A stretch of 64,000 nt of DNA from Photobacterium profundum (GTDB lineage: Bacteria; Pseudomonadota; Gammaproteobacteria; Enterobacterales; Vibrionaceae), in contig NZ_PYOD01000005.1 in the NCBI RefSeq assembly GCF_003026285.1, positions 291,979 to 355,978 of the forward strand, written 5' to 3'. Numbering within the stretch: position 1 is the stretch's first letter; every line of letters starts with the position of its first letter. The notes beneath the pieces are model-generated. The model was not told the origin of the DNA. It saw only the letters and a list, made by a program, of their open reading frames with translations, and did no database searches. This document shows, one piece after another, positions 33,136 to 42,037 of this stretch. A program made the translations under genes and the position numbers.

Positions 33136-34500
33136 TTAGCGCATGGCTAATGCTTTTTCAGCTAAACGTTTCGCTGCATTGCGGTGTTTATATAGCAGCT
33201 GTTCGAGATCTAAACCAATGACTTGCCCGTCACTAACTCGCCACTTACCTGCAATCATGACTTTGTCTGCCTGATGTGCACCACATAAAATAAGCGCGGC
33301 TAATGGGTCGTGTGAACCAGAGAAACGAATTTCATCCAGTTTAAACATTGCAATATCAGCCTGTTTTCCAACGGCCAATGTGCCAATGTCTTGGCGTCCC
33401 ATGGCTTGAGCTGAGCCTTGTGTTGCCCAGCGCAGCGCATCGAAATGACTTACGTTAGCTGAGCCATAACGTAAACGTTGTAAGTACAACGCCATACGGA
33501 CTTCCCCAATCATGTTTGAGCCGTCATTAGATGCCGAACCATCAACACCAAGTCCGACTTTTACGCCTGCCGCTTCAAGTTCGTTATTACGACAAATACC
33601 CGATGCCAACATCATATTCGAGGTTGGGCAATGGCTAATACCTATTTGGGCCTTTCCGAGTCGTTTAATTTCTTCGTCATTAAAATGAATGCCATGGGCT
33701 AACCAGGTTCGGTGATTAAGCCAACCAACATCTTCAAGGTAATCAACAGGTCGTAGACCAAAGCGTTGTAAGCAGAAGTCTTCTTCATCAATGGTTTCAC
33801 ATAAATGGGTGTGAACCATTACGTCTTCATTTTTTGCGATACGGGCTGTTTCTTTCATCAACTCAGTAGTGACAGAGAATGGTGAGCAAGGGGCGAGGGC
33901 AATTTGAATCATCGCGCCGTCTTCACGCTGATGATATTCACGGATTAAACGGTGACTATCATCGACGATTGTTTGCTCGGTCTGAATGGTATTGCGAGGT
34001 GGTAAACCACCGTCATCTTCACCTAAGCTCATTGAACCTCGGGTAAAGATGGCGCGAATACCGAGTTTGTTTGCAGCTTCGACTTGTAAATCAATCGCGT
34101 TTTCTAGCCCTGTAGGGATCAGATAATGGTGGTCTGATGCGGTTGTACAACCTGACATCATCATTTCGACCAGCGCAACTTCTGTAGCAAAACTCATCAT
34201 TTCTTCATCTAAGCCCGACCAAACAGGGTAGAGTGTTTTAAGCCAATGAAAGAGTTCTTTATTGAGTGCGTCAGGATAGGCGCGGGTGAGTGTTTGATAG
34301 AAATGATGGTGGGCATTAATCAATCCCGGTGTCACCACATGCTGGCTAGCATCGACCACGACATTGATCTTATTTTTGGGCTCACAGCCTAGAGCGACAA
34401 GCTCAATAATCGTTGTGCCAGAAATAACTATACCACCTCGGGCATCCTCATTTGTGCCGGTGTACACCGCTAAAGGGTTTTTAAGCCAGATTGTTTCCAT
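33136..34500 (-). CDS. 8-oxoguanine deaminase (amidohydrolase family)
   Basis: A 454-residue metal-dependent amidohydrolase of the COG0402 group. Metal and catalytic residues: 'TPGLINAHHHFYQTL' (HxH), 'VHTHLCETIDEEDF', 'LAHGIHFNDEEI', 'ISHCPTSNMMLASG' and 'GLGVDGSASNDGSN' (catalytic Asp). The 'HHFYQTLTRAYPDALNKELFHWLKTLYPVW' segment and the length fit the 8-oxoguanine deaminase subgroup, which turns 8-oxoguanine into urate. The related hydroxyatrazine hydrolases are an alternative. It lies next to a urate/xanthine-type permease gene, and its product would enter the urate pathway encoded nearby. Confidence 0.8.
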   Translation of the reverse strand: METIWLKNPLAVYTGTNEDARGGIVISGTTIIELVALGCEPKNKINVVVDASQHVVTPGLINAHHHFYQTLTRAYPDALNKELFHWLKTLYPVWSGLDEEMMSFATEVALVEMMMSGCTTASDHHYLIPTGLENAIDLQVEAANKLGIRAIFTRGSMSLGEDDGGLPPRNTIQTEQTIVDDSHRLIREYHQREDGAMIQIALAPCSPFSVTTELMKETARIAKNEDVMVHTHLCETIDEEDFCLQRFGLRPVDYLEDVGWLNHRTWLAHGIHFNDEEIKRLGKAQIGISHCPTSNMMLASGICRNNELEAAGVKVGLGVDGSASNDGSNMIGEVRMALYLQRLRYGSANVSHFDALRWATQGSAQAMGRQDIGTLAVGKQADIAMFKLDEIRFSGSHDPLAALILCGAHQADKVMIAGKWRVSDGQVIGLDLEQLLYKHRNAAKRLAEKALAMR

Positions 34501-34570
34501 TCATAGTTGTCCTTAGCCATCTCAGCCTTTTCAGGGAAGAGGGTCTTTTTTCATTATTGAGTGAGTAAAC

Positions 34571-34598
34571 GTGCTTTTTATAAAGTTATAAAAAGCAC
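34571..34598. repeat. Perfect 13-bp inverted repeat
   Basis: GTGCTTTTTATAA and its exact complement TTATAAAAAGCAC face each other around an AG centre, 71 bp before the deaminase start. It could be an operator or an RNA hairpin. Confidence 0.6.
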
Positions 34599-34642
34599 TG
34601 GGGTATATAACAGTTACCGATTTATGTTGCTGAAATAGTATT

Positions 34643-34676
34643 TAAAAAGCGAACAAATTACATGTGCTTTGTTCGC
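34643..34676 (-). terminator. Terminator of the NCS2 permease gene
   Basis: On the minus strand a perfect 9-bp stem GCGAACAAA / TTTGTTCGC with a 10-nt loop is followed by TTTTTAAAT, 12 bp after the permease stop codon. Confidence 0.88.
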
Positions 34677-34687
34677 ACTATTATACA

Positions 34688-36076
34688 TTAGCTGTTTTTT
34701 TGTGTTGTTAGTGCCTTTGCTTCTTCATCGAGATCTGAATCAGGGCTTAAGCTAACTTCTTCGTAGACTTCATCATCTTCAAGCGCTTCTTTCGCTGAAG
34801 ATTCCGGCAAAATTTGATGAAGTAGCACTGTAATTATCGTACCCGTCGTGATGCCAGAGTGAAAAAAGTTGGCGATTTCATGAGGCAAGTGCTGAATAAG
34901 GCGAGGCTCAAAGGTTACTGCTAACCCTGATGCTAGACCCACACAAATAACTAATGCATTACGTTTTGTATCAGCAGCTTTTATTAGCATGCGAATACCA
35001 GCGTAAGCAATCATACCGAACATAACAAAACCAACACCGCCAAGAACGGGCTTAGGTATTGTTACGGCAAGTGCCGCTAATTTTGGAAATAGACCACCAA
35101 GAATTAATAAACCACCGGTTGCTGCAACCACATAACGGCTCGCTACACCTGTAATACCGACTATGCCGACGTTTTGGCTAAATGATGCTAGCGGCATAGC
35201 TGTAAGTATTGCGGATAAGGTACTGCCAAGACCATCACCTAATAATCCTCGCTTTAAATCTCTACCAGTGACTTTTGCATGACAGTTACTGCCCAGTGCC
35301 ATAAAGTCGCCGGTTGCTTCTGCAATAACGACGATATACACCAAGCTCATGCTAATGATGGCACCCCATGAAAAGGTGAAGCCGTATTTAAATGGTTCTG
35401 GTCCACTGATCCATTTAGCGGAAGCAACTTGATCAAGGTTAACCATACCCATTGATAATGCCACGATATAGCCACCGGCAAGGCCAATAACAATGGCAGA
35501 AGCTGCAACAGCCCCTTTACAATAAACCGATACGGCAATAACGATAGCCAGCGAGATCATCGCTAGAAATAGCTTCGGTAGTGTGGCAAATTCTTCGCTG
35601 ACGGCAGGTGCATCGCCCACCCAATTCATCGCAACGGGTAAAATGGTTAAACCAATCAGGGTGACAACAACGCCACTAACAACGGTTGGAAATAGCTTCC
35701 TGATCTTATCCATATAGAAGCTGGCTATAATGACCACGAAAGAGCCAACCAATGACGCCCCCATAATGCTACTGACACCGCCTTCTTTACCTATGGATAT
35801 CGCCACACCTAAAAAGGCAAAGCTGGATCCCATAACAACGGGTAACCGAATACCGACTGGGCCTATGCCAACACATTGGGCAATGGTCACAATACCTGAT
35901 GCTAATAATGCAGCATTAATCAGTGTGACGATTTCATCGACGGGTAATCCAATTGAAGAGCCGACAATTAAAGGGACTGCAACAATCCCACCAATAGAGG
36001 CCAGCATGTGTTGGAGTGCCAGTAAAAATGTTAACCCATGTGGTGGGCGTTCATTGAGTGTATAGAGAAGTTTCAT
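34688..36076 (-). CDS. NCS2 purine permease, xanthine/urate type
   Basis: A 462-residue inner-membrane nucleobase symporter with about 14 hydrophobic segments. It carries the NCS2 signature 'SFSQNVGIVGITGVASRY' (QNxGxxxxT) and the acidic-rich C-terminal tail typical of bacterial urate/xanthine permeases. The start at 36076 (MKLLYTLNERPPHG) has a GAGGGA ribosome site; the frame is open 19 codons further without protein character. The 'QNVG' form and the setting next to uricolytic genes favour xanthine or urate. It probably feeds the pathway. Confidence 0.88.
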   Translation of the reverse strand: MKLLYTLNERPPHGLTFLLALQHMLASIGGIVAVPLIVGSSIGLPVDEIVTLINAALLASGIVTIAQCVGIGPVGIRLPVVMGSSFAFLGVAISIGKEGGVSSIMGASLVGSFVVIIASFYMDKIRKLFPTVVSGVVVTLIGLTILPVAMNWVGDAPAVSEEFATLPKLFLAMISLAIVIAVSVYCKGAVAASAIVIGLAGGYIVALSMGMVNLDQVASAKWISGPEPFKYGFTFSWGAIISMSLVYIVVIAEATGDFMALGSNCHAKVTGRDLKRGLLGDGLGSTLSAILTAMPLASFSQNVGIVGITGVASRYVVAATGGLLILGGLFPKLAALAVTIPKPVLGGVGFVMFGMIAYAGIRMLIKAADTKRNALVICVGLASGLAVTFEPRLIQHLPHEIANFFHSGITTGTIITVLLHQILPESSAKEALEDDEVYEEVSLSPDSDLDEEAKALTTQKNS

Positions 36077-36296
36077 TGTTATTCCCTCTGTCAATTCAAT
36101 CCATTTATTAGGAATTGACTGGTTTATGAACAAAGTTTGACCTTCTACAAACTGCGTAGCGTCAATAGAGTTCCTGATTAAGGTTTGTATTTCTACTCTG
36201 AGTGATGCGGTTTAAGGTGCTGCCGGCGTTCCCATTACCGAACAGAACTGAGACCTGAACAATAACGTCGACAGCCCCTTAAATAGGGCGTAATAA

Positions 36297-37646
36297 TTAG
36301 CCGATATACACTAACTTGGCTATAAAAATAGCGGTTAACACATACATGCTAATTGAGACTTCTTTGGTTTTACCTGTTGCCAGTTTTAGTACGGTGTAAG
36401 TGATAAAGCCTAGCGCAATACCATTTGCGATTGAAAAAGTGAGCGGCATCATGAGCGCTGTAATGGCGGCAGGTGCTGAATCGGTAAATTCTTTCCAGTT
36501 AATATGTTGCATGCTGCTCATCATCACGAAGGCAACGTAAATCAATGCCCCAGATGTTGCGTAAGCTGGAATCATACTGGCTAAAGGTGATAAGAAAATA
36601 GCCGCCACAAATAGCAGTGAAATAACAATTGCAGATAAACCTGTTCGACCGCCAGCGGCTACACCTGCGGCACTTTCAACGTAACTTGTAACGGGTGGAC
36701 AACCTACACAGGCACCTGCAACACTTGCAATACTGTCGGCTTTTAGTGCTTTACTTAAGCCTTCAATTTTGCCTGTGTCTTTATTGATTAATTTGGCACG
36801 ATCTGCCACGCCCATTAGCGTGCCTGCAGTATCGAACATATTGACGAATAGGAAGGCTAGCACCACACTGACCATCGAAATATTGAGTGCGCCCTGAATA
36901 TCCATTGCAAAGAGTGTGGGTGCAATACTTGGCGGAGCTGCAAAAATACCTTGGTATTGAACAATACCTAACATCATGCCAACAAGAGTGACGCCAATGA
37001 TGCCAATAAGAACTGCACCAAACACTTTACGCTCACTCAGTACCGCAATAATAAGGAAACAAATTGCAGCTAATAGCGCATCAGGTTGAGTAAAGTCACC
37101 CAGTGATACTAATGTCGCAGGGTTATCGACAACAATACCAGCCGTTTTCAACCCGATTAATCCAAGGAATAAACCAACACCAGCAGTCATCGAATAACGT
37201 AGGCTCTCAGGTATACTCTCTATTATCCATTCACGAACTTTATAGAAGCTCATGCCAACAAAGAGTATGCCTGAAATAAAGACTGCTCCGAGTGCAACTT
37301 CCCAGCTATAACCCATTTCGCCGACAACAGTAAAAGAGAAAAATGCATTTAAGCCCATCCCTGGTGCAAGACCGACAGGCCAATTAGCAAATAAGCCCAT
37401 TAATAGTGTTCCAAATGCAGCACCTATACAGGTTGCAACAAACACAGCACCGGGATCCATGCCAGTCGCGGCCATAATGCTGGGGTTAACAAATATAATA
37501 TAAGCCATTGTTGCAAAGGTAGTAATTCCGCCTATTAATTCATTTTTAACATTGGTTCCATGTTCTTTTAATTTAAAAAATCGTTCTAAAAAGGAGGATG
37601 ATATTCCTTCCTTACTGTGTAGCTCTTCTGCTTTGGTATTGTTCAT
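36297..37646 (-). CDS. AzgA/GhxP-family purine permease
   Basis: A 449-residue inner-membrane protein of the AzgA branch of NCS2 (adenine or guanine/hypoxanthine symporters). Marks: 'NELIGGITTFATMAYIIFVNPSIMAATGMDPGAVFVATC', 'GLAPGMGLNAFFSFTVV', 'FLFVNMFDTAGTLMGVADRA', and 'GACVGCPPVTSYVESAAGVAAGGRTGL'. Length matches GhxP/AdeP. Which purine it carries cannot be read, but guanine or hypoxanthine fits the presence of guaD and xdhABC. Its upstream region holds a weak copy of the purine operator (37683-37694). Confidence 0.9.
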   Translation of the reverse strand: MNNTKAEELHSKEGISSSFLERFFKLKEHGTNVKNELIGGITTFATMAYIIFVNPSIMAATGMDPGAVFVATCIGAAFGTLLMGLFANWPVGLAPGMGLNAFFSFTVVGEMGYSWEVALGAVFISGILFVGMSFYKVREWIIESIPESLRYSMTAGVGLFLGLIGLKTAGIVVDNPATLVSLGDFTQPDALLAAICFLIIAVLSERKVFGAVLIGIIGVTLVGMMLGIVQYQGIFAAPPSIAPTLFAMDIQGALNISMVSVVLAFLFVNMFDTAGTLMGVADRAKLINKDTGKIEGLSKALKADSIASVAGACVGCPPVTSYVESAAGVAAGGRTGLSAIVISLLFVAAIFLSPLASMIPAYATSGALIYVAFVMMSSMQHINWKEFTDSAPAAITALMMPLTFSIANGIALGFITYTVLKLATGKTKEVSISMYVLTAIFIAKLVYIG

Positions 37647-38012
37647 TATGAATCTTCCTTTCTTTGCTCATATTTGAATTTAAATGAATACAATTTCCAT
37701 TTGCTTTAGTTCATTGATTTATCATTTATGTAAATAAAGGTATTTATTTTTGATATATCAAGATCTATACCAGCTTGAGTTTATTATTTTTATAAATGTT
37801 ATTTTTATTGGTTTAAAAAATAAATTTATTTAAATTAGCTACTTATATGTTTTTAGTTTTATTTCAATGTTGAAAAAAGTGAGATTAGCGCAATCACTGT
37901 TATTTTTGATTGTATGCAACGTTATATATTTACTTTCGTATCTATAGAACGTGGTGTTTTTATGGTGCAATCGCTCTAAAGCTGTGCACCTTATTGATGA
38001 AAGGCAACGCTA
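37647..38012. other. AT-rich gap upstream of the AzgA-type gene
   Basis: 366 bp between the AzgA-type permease gene and the end of uraH. It should hold the permease promoter; a loose operator-like match AATGAATACAAT lies at 37683-37694. A short open frame at 37910-38104 overlaps uraH and has no coding character. Confidence 0.45.
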
Positions 38013-38366
38013 TTAACTGCCTCTGTAAGTTGAGAAACTATAAGGCGATACTAATAAAGGCACATGGTAATGTGCATGGGTATCAGCAATACCAAAACGT
38101 ATAACAACGTCATCAAGAAAAGGCACGTCAGGTAGTTCTACGCCGCGTAACGTAAAGTACGGTGCAGTATGGAATACTAATTGATATTTACCTGTGACAA
38201 ATTCCTCAGTGTCGAGAATTGGATTATCTGTACGCCCATCAGTATTGGTAAACACGGTTTTTAACAGTTCCAGTGAGGAACCAGTAACACGATACAGCTC
38301 TATTTTTATCTCTGCTCCTGGAACACCATTTGCAGTGTCTAGAATATGTGTTGTTAATCTGCCCAT
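38013..38366 (-). CDS. uraH: 5-hydroxyisourate hydrolase
   Basis: A 117-residue transthyretin-like enzyme (TLP family) that opens 5-hydroxyisourate to OHCU. It starts with the family motif '[14 protein letters not shown]', carries the active-site histidines in 'THILD' and '[19 protein letters not shown]', and ends in the diagnostic YRGS. It is divergent from the puuE operon, so pathway genes flank one control region. It has no signal peptide and acts in the cytoplasm. Confidence 0.95.
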   Translation of the reverse strand: MGRLTTHILDTANGVPGAEIKIELYRVTGSSLELLKTVFTNTDGRTDNPILDTEEFVTGKYQLVFHTAPYFTLRGVELPDVPFLDDVVIRFGIADTHAHYHVPLLVSPYSFSTYRGS

Positions 38367-38420
38367 TGTATATTTAGCGCTATGCGCTCTCCTAAACGAT
38401 TGTTTCTAAGTTTTACTAAC

Positions 38421-38432
38421 TATGTACACAAT
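38421..38432. promoter_or_regulatory. Candidate GntR-type operator (uraH)
   Basis: Read on the minus strand, ATTGTGTACATA matches ATTGTATACAAT at nine of 12 positions and closely resembles the copy before the GntR gene. It lies 55 bp before uraH. Confidence 0.45.
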
Positions 38433-38589
38433 TTGACTGATAGTAAAGTGTGTTGTGATAAAAATGTTAATTGAATTTGTGTGACCTTTACAGCTATAGC
38501 CTGCTTGATACATGATAGATAAAGGCTTCCTAGCCTATATTCACGCTATAATTAACATTGGAAACAATTATTTTACATTTAACTTGTGG

Positions 38590-38601
38590 ATTGTATACAA
38601 T
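38590..38601. promoter_or_regulatory. Candidate GntR-type operator (puuE operon)
   Basis: An exact copy of the palindrome ATTGTATACAAT seen before gcl, here 136 bp before the puuE start codon. Confidence 0.65.
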
Positions 38602-38737
38602 TCGTGGTACAAATTTAAATCATAAGATGTAAAAAGAAAAAACAGATTCAGAAACGTGCTCAAACTATTAACTCGAATCGTGTTTGGCAAAATGTAGCAG
38701 CGAGTTCACGTTGGCATTTTTTTTAAGGAGTCTCTCG

Positions 38738-39661
38738 ATGAGTAATGATTATCCCCGTAATCTCGTTGGTTATGGTTCCGTACCACCGCACCCACATTGG
38801 CCAAATGAAGCACGCGTCGCTGTTTCATTTGTATTGAACTACGAAGAAGGTGGTGAGCGCTGTATTTTGCACGGTGATTCAGAGTCTGAAGCTTTCTTAT
38901 CAGAAATCCCTGCCGCTCAACCGTTTGCTGGCGAACGCCATATGAGCATGGAATCCATCTATGAATACGGTAGTCGTGCTGGAGTATGGCGTGTATTACG
39001 ACTGTTTAAGCAATACGATATTCCATTAACTGTATTTGCTGTCGCCATGGCATTAGAGCGTCACCCTGATGTTGCCAAGGCGATGGTTGAAGCTAAACAT
39101 GAAATTTGCAGCCACGGTTACCGCTGGATTGATTATAAGCATATGGATTACTCGGAAGAGCGTGATCATATGTATAAAGCCATCGAGATCATTGAACGTA
39201 TTACGGGTGAACGCCCACTGGGTTGGTATACCGGTCGTACTGGGGTAAATACCCGAAAGATTGTGGCTGAAGAAGGTGGCTTCTTATATGACTCTGACGC
39301 TTATGATGATGATCTACCGTATTGGCATGAAGAGGGCAGCAAACCACAATTGGTTATTCCTTATACTCTTGATGTGAACGATATGCGTTTTGCCACCGTG
39401 CAAGGTTTCAACTCTGGTGAACAGTTTTTCCAGTACCTTAAAGATACGTTCGATACTTTATATGATGAAGGTGAAACAGCCCCAAAGATGATGTCGGTAG
39501 GATTACATTGCCGTCTGATTGGTCGCCCAGGTCGAATTGCTGCGCTTAAGCGTTTTCTCGAATATGTACAACAACACGACAAAGTGTGGCTTTGTCGCCG
39601 TGTCGATATTGCGAAGCATTGGCATGAACATCATCCCCATCCAAGTATGAAGGAATTTTAA
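38738..39661 (+). CDS. puuE: Allantoinase of the polysaccharide-deacetylase type
   Basis: A 307-residue enzyme that hydrolyses allantoin to allantoate. It is PuuE, unrelated to the amidohydrolase AllB. Marks: 'YPRNLVGYGSVPPHPHWPNEARVAVSFVLNYEEGGE', 'IYEYGSRAGVWRVLRLFKQYDIPLTVFAVAMALERHP', 'EICSHGYRWIDYKHM' and 'GWYTGRTGVNTRKIV'. The start at 38738 has AAGGAG 8 nt upstream. It leads the operon puuE-uraD-alc-allA-puuD; the gap to uraD is only 2 bp. Confidence 0.95.
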   Translation: MSNDYPRNLVGYGSVPPHPHWPNEARVAVSFVLNYEEGGERCILHGDSESEAFLSEIPAAQPFAGERHMSMESIYEYGSRAGVWRVLRLFKQYDIPLTVFAVAMALERHPDVAKAMVEAKHEICSHGYRWIDYKHMDYSEERDHMYKAIEIIERITGERPLGWYTGRTGVNTRKIVAEEGGFLYDSDAYDDDLPYWHEEGSKPQLVIPYTLDVNDMRFATVQGFNSGEQFFQYLKDTFDTLYDEGETAPKMMSVGLHCRLIGRPGRIAALKRFLEYVQQHDKVWLCRRVDIAKHWHEHHPHPSMKEF

Positions 39662-39663
39662 GT

Positions 39664-40179
39664 ATGGTAGGTTTTTCACATTGTCAGCCAACGACAATGA
39701 ACCGTAGTGATTTTGTCGCTCACTTCGCTGATGTATATGAGCATAGCCCTTGGGTCGCTGAATCTGTTTTTGATGCAGTATTAACAGAACAAGATGATGA
39801 TATTGAATCATTGCATCAGCGCATGTCAGATATTTTATTAGCAGCAAGCAAAGACAAGCAACTCGCATTAATTAATGCTCACCCTGATTTAGCTGGCCGA
39901 GCTGCAGTGAATGGTGAATTGACCGAGGCATCAACCTCTGAGCAAGCGGGTGCAGGGATTGATAAATGCTCTGAGGAAGAATTTAAGCGATTTACGCATT
40001 TTAATAACAGCTATAAAAGTCGCTTTAATTTCCCTTTCATTATGGCTGTGAAAGGTGCGAATCGTTATCAAATTCTTGAGTCTTTTGAAGCACGGCTTAA
40101 TAACGACAGTGAAACTGAATTTGCTAAGGCGATAGAAGAGATCAATAAAATTGCTCTTTTTCGTCTGCGAGATATGTAA
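39664..40179 (+). CDS. uraD: OHCU decarboxylase
   Basis: A 171-residue all-helical enzyme that decarboxylates OHCU to (S)-allantoin. Typical marks: 'NRSDFVAHFADVYEHSPWVAESVF', the catalytic 'INAHPDLAGRAA' histidine motif, 'LTEASTSEQAGAGIDKCSEEEFKRFTHFNNSYKSRFNFPFIMAVKGANRYQILESFE'. An ATG 11 codons inside (at MNRSDF) is another possible start. It acts after UraH. The next gap, 97 bp, holds alternative hairpins (CTATTTCG / CGAAATAG). Confidence 0.95.
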   Translation: MVGFSHCQPTTMNRSDFVAHFADVYEHSPWVAESVFDAVLTEQDDDIESLHQRMSDILLAASKDKQLALINAHPDLAGRAAVNGELTEASTSEQAGAGIDKCSEEEFKRFTHFNNSYKSRFNFPFIMAVKGANRYQILESFEARLNNDSETEFAKAIEEINKIALFRLRDM

Positions 40180-40276
40180 GTAAGCAAAACAACTATTTCG
40201 CATTTGAGTGTTATCGATGACCCGAAATAGCGAATAACACCTTTACTCTTTATGGACTTAATTAAACAGGATGATT

Positions 40277-41269
40277 ATGGAAAAGGCATTGAATTTTGAA
40301 CAATACGTAAACCTTGCAGACCCTAAATTAGGCGCTGAAGCAATCTTTGCAACCGATGATTTTTTTGCAGATAAAAGCCGTTTGATCCGTACCGAAGCAG
40401 CGGAATGGAAAGAGGATCTTTATGATGATAACGGCAAGTGGATGGATGGTTGGGAATCGCGCCGTAAGCGTAGTGAAGGTTATGACTTTTGTGTTGTTCG
40501 ACTGGGTCTTGCAGGAACAATTGCGGGTTTAGATATTGATACTTCATTTTTCACTGGTAATTTTCCACCGTCAGCATCTGTTGATGCCTGCTATTGCCCT
40601 GATGGTGAGCCGTCTGATAGCACTGAATGGCAAGAGATTCTGTCGTCGCAAAGCCTTCAAGGTGATAGCCACCATTTACATGCACTAGATAGCAATCAAG
40701 TATTCACCCATGTACGTTTAAATATTTACCCAGATGGTGGCGTAGCACGTTTGCGTGTGTATGGTCGCCCAAGCGTTAACTGGGATCAAATCGGTACTGG
40801 TCAAGAAGTTGATTTAGCAGCTGTTGTTAATGGTGGTCGTGCATTAGCTTGTAGTGATGAGCACTTTGGGAAGAAATCTAATATCTTAGGCCCTGGCCGT
40901 GGTGAAAATATGGGGGGTGGTTGGGAAACCGCGCGTCGCCGTACGCCAGGTAATGATTGGGTTATTGTTGCTTTAGGTCGCCCAGGAAAAATTGGCAAAG
41001 TCGTAGTTGATACCGCACACTTTAAAGGCAACTTTCCTGATAGCTGTTCAATTCAAGCCGCGTATGTTCAAGGTGGAACAGATGATCAGGTCGAGACGCA
41101 AAGCTTGTTCTGGCGTGAATTGATGCCGTCGCAAAAGTTATCTGCTCATAATATTCATGACTTTGTTGAGCAGGTGAATGATCTTGGGGCTGTCACGCAT
41201 GTGCGGTTAAATATTTTCCCTGATGGTGGAATAAGTCGTCTGCGTCTTTTCGGCTTTAAAAGCGAATAA
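40277..41269 (+). CDS. alc: Allantoicase
   Basis: A 330-residue enzyme that hydrolyses allantoate to ureidoglycolate and urea. It consists of two similar beta-jelly-roll domains, as in all allantoicases: '[48 protein letters not shown]' in the first and '[48 protein letters not shown]' in the second, each ending with '[12 protein letters not shown](V/I)..LR'. Of two close ATGs, 40277 is preferred since AGGA lies 5 nt before it. Urea would be released; no urease genes are here. Confidence 0.95.
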   Translation: MEKALNFEQYVNLADPKLGAEAIFATDDFFADKSRLIRTEAAEWKEDLYDDNGKWMDGWESRRKRSEGYDFCVVRLGLAGTIAGLDIDTSFFTGNFPPSASVDACYCPDGEPSDSTEWQEILSSQSLQGDSHHLHALDSNQVFTHVRLNIYPDGGVARLRVYGRPSVNWDQIGTGQEVDLAAVVNGGRALACSDEHFGKKSNILGPGRGENMGGGWETARRRTPGNDWVIVALGRPGKIGKVVVDTAHFKGNFPDSCSIQAAYVQGGTDDQVETQSLFWRELMPSQKLSAHNIHDFVEQVNDLGAVTHVRLNIFPDGGISRLRLFGFKSE

Positions 41270-41299
41270 CAACACGATAGAAGCTGAAAGGAGAGGGTA

Positions 41300-41884
41300 A
41301 TGGAAGCGCAGAATATCACTGAAAAATCGAAAGACACGCCATCGGCGGTAACCGAAACGTTAACGTTGAATAAAATATTGAAGATTGAATCATTAACACC
41401 AGAAGCCTTTAAGCCATTTGGTGATTTAATTGATAAAGAATCCAGTGAGTTCTTTATGATTAATAATGGATCTACACGACGTTATCACCGCATGACTGAT
41501 GTCGATGTTGCAGATAATGGTGGCGAGCCGATTATCAGTATATTTCAAGCAACTCCATTGCAGTATCCACTATCAATAAAGATGATGGAACGCCACCCTC
41601 TGGGTTCTCAGGCGTTTGTACCTCTTTTAGGTAACCCTTATTTGATTCTTGTTGCCCCTAAAGATGACTCGCCAGATCCTAGTGCAATACGTGCGTTTAT
41701 CAGTAATGGTAAACAAGGTGTGAATTATCACAAAGGTGTTTGGCACCATCCTGTTTTAGCGTTGACCGAACAAGACCAGTTCTTGATCGTTGATAGAGCA
41801 GGCCCCGGTAATAACTGTGATGAAGTGTATTTTTCTGACAAGGTACAGGTTGAATTAACATTGGATGATCTAGTGTCGATTTAG
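41300..41884 (+). CDS. allA: Ureidoglycolate lyase
   Basis: A 194-residue cupin-like enzyme that splits ureidoglycolate into glyoxylate and urea. Marks: 'PEAFKPFGDLIDKESSEFFMINNGSTRRYH', 'MMERHPLGSQAFVPLLGNPYLILVAP', 'IRAFISNGKQGVNYHKGVWHHPVLAL' and 'FLIVDRAGPGNNCDEVYF'. It is about 30 residues longer at the N-terminus than E. coli AllA, although the ribosome site AGGAGAGG supports this start. Glyoxylate made here feeds gcl or aceB. It is the fourth gene of the puuE operon. Confidence 0.95.
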   Translation: MEAQNITEKSKDTPSAVTETLTLNKILKIESLTPEAFKPFGDLIDKESSEFFMINNGSTRRYHRMTDVDVADNGGEPIISIFQATPLQYPLSIKMMERHPLGSQAFVPLLGNPYLILVAPKDDSPDPSAIRAFISNGKQGVNYHKGVWHHPVLALTEQDQFLIVDRAGPGNNCDEVYFSDKVQVELTLDDLVSI

Positions 41885-42026
41885 CATCAAGGACAGCGTT
41901 ACCTTTAGTATATTCGCCTTTCTTTCTTACTCCTCAGTTGAAGAAAGCGGTGTACAAAAAGGCATGGAAGACAATTTAATTAAATATGTTGATAAGCCAC
42001 AGGCGATGAACATAGCAATGTATTAG
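41885..42026 (+). pseudogene. Possible remnant of an AHSA1/SRPBCC-type gene
   Basis: The 153-bp gap between allA and puuD has an open frame ending at TAG 42024-42026 whose last part reads 'SSVEESGVQKGMEDNLIKYVD'. This resembles the C-terminal helix of AHSA1/SRPBCC-domain proteins (pattern 'E..SG...GME..L..L'). No start codon or full domain is present, so if real it is the decayed 3' end of a lost gene, caught between two operon members. Based on visual resemblance only. Confidence 0.3.
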
Positions 42027-42037
42027 AGGAGTTTATT

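Larger units (their letters stand above)
38367..38737. other. uraH-puuE divergent promoter region
   Basis: 371 bp with two candidate operators: 38421-38432 near uraH and the exact 12-bp palindrome 38590-38601 before puuE. The puuE frame is open further left to 38684, but the ribosome site selects 38738. Confidence 0.55.

Noticed and set aside
37910..38104. Open frame of 64 codons overlapping the end of uraH
   Set aside because: It runs antisense over a well-supported gene, and the non-overlapping part has no coding character.
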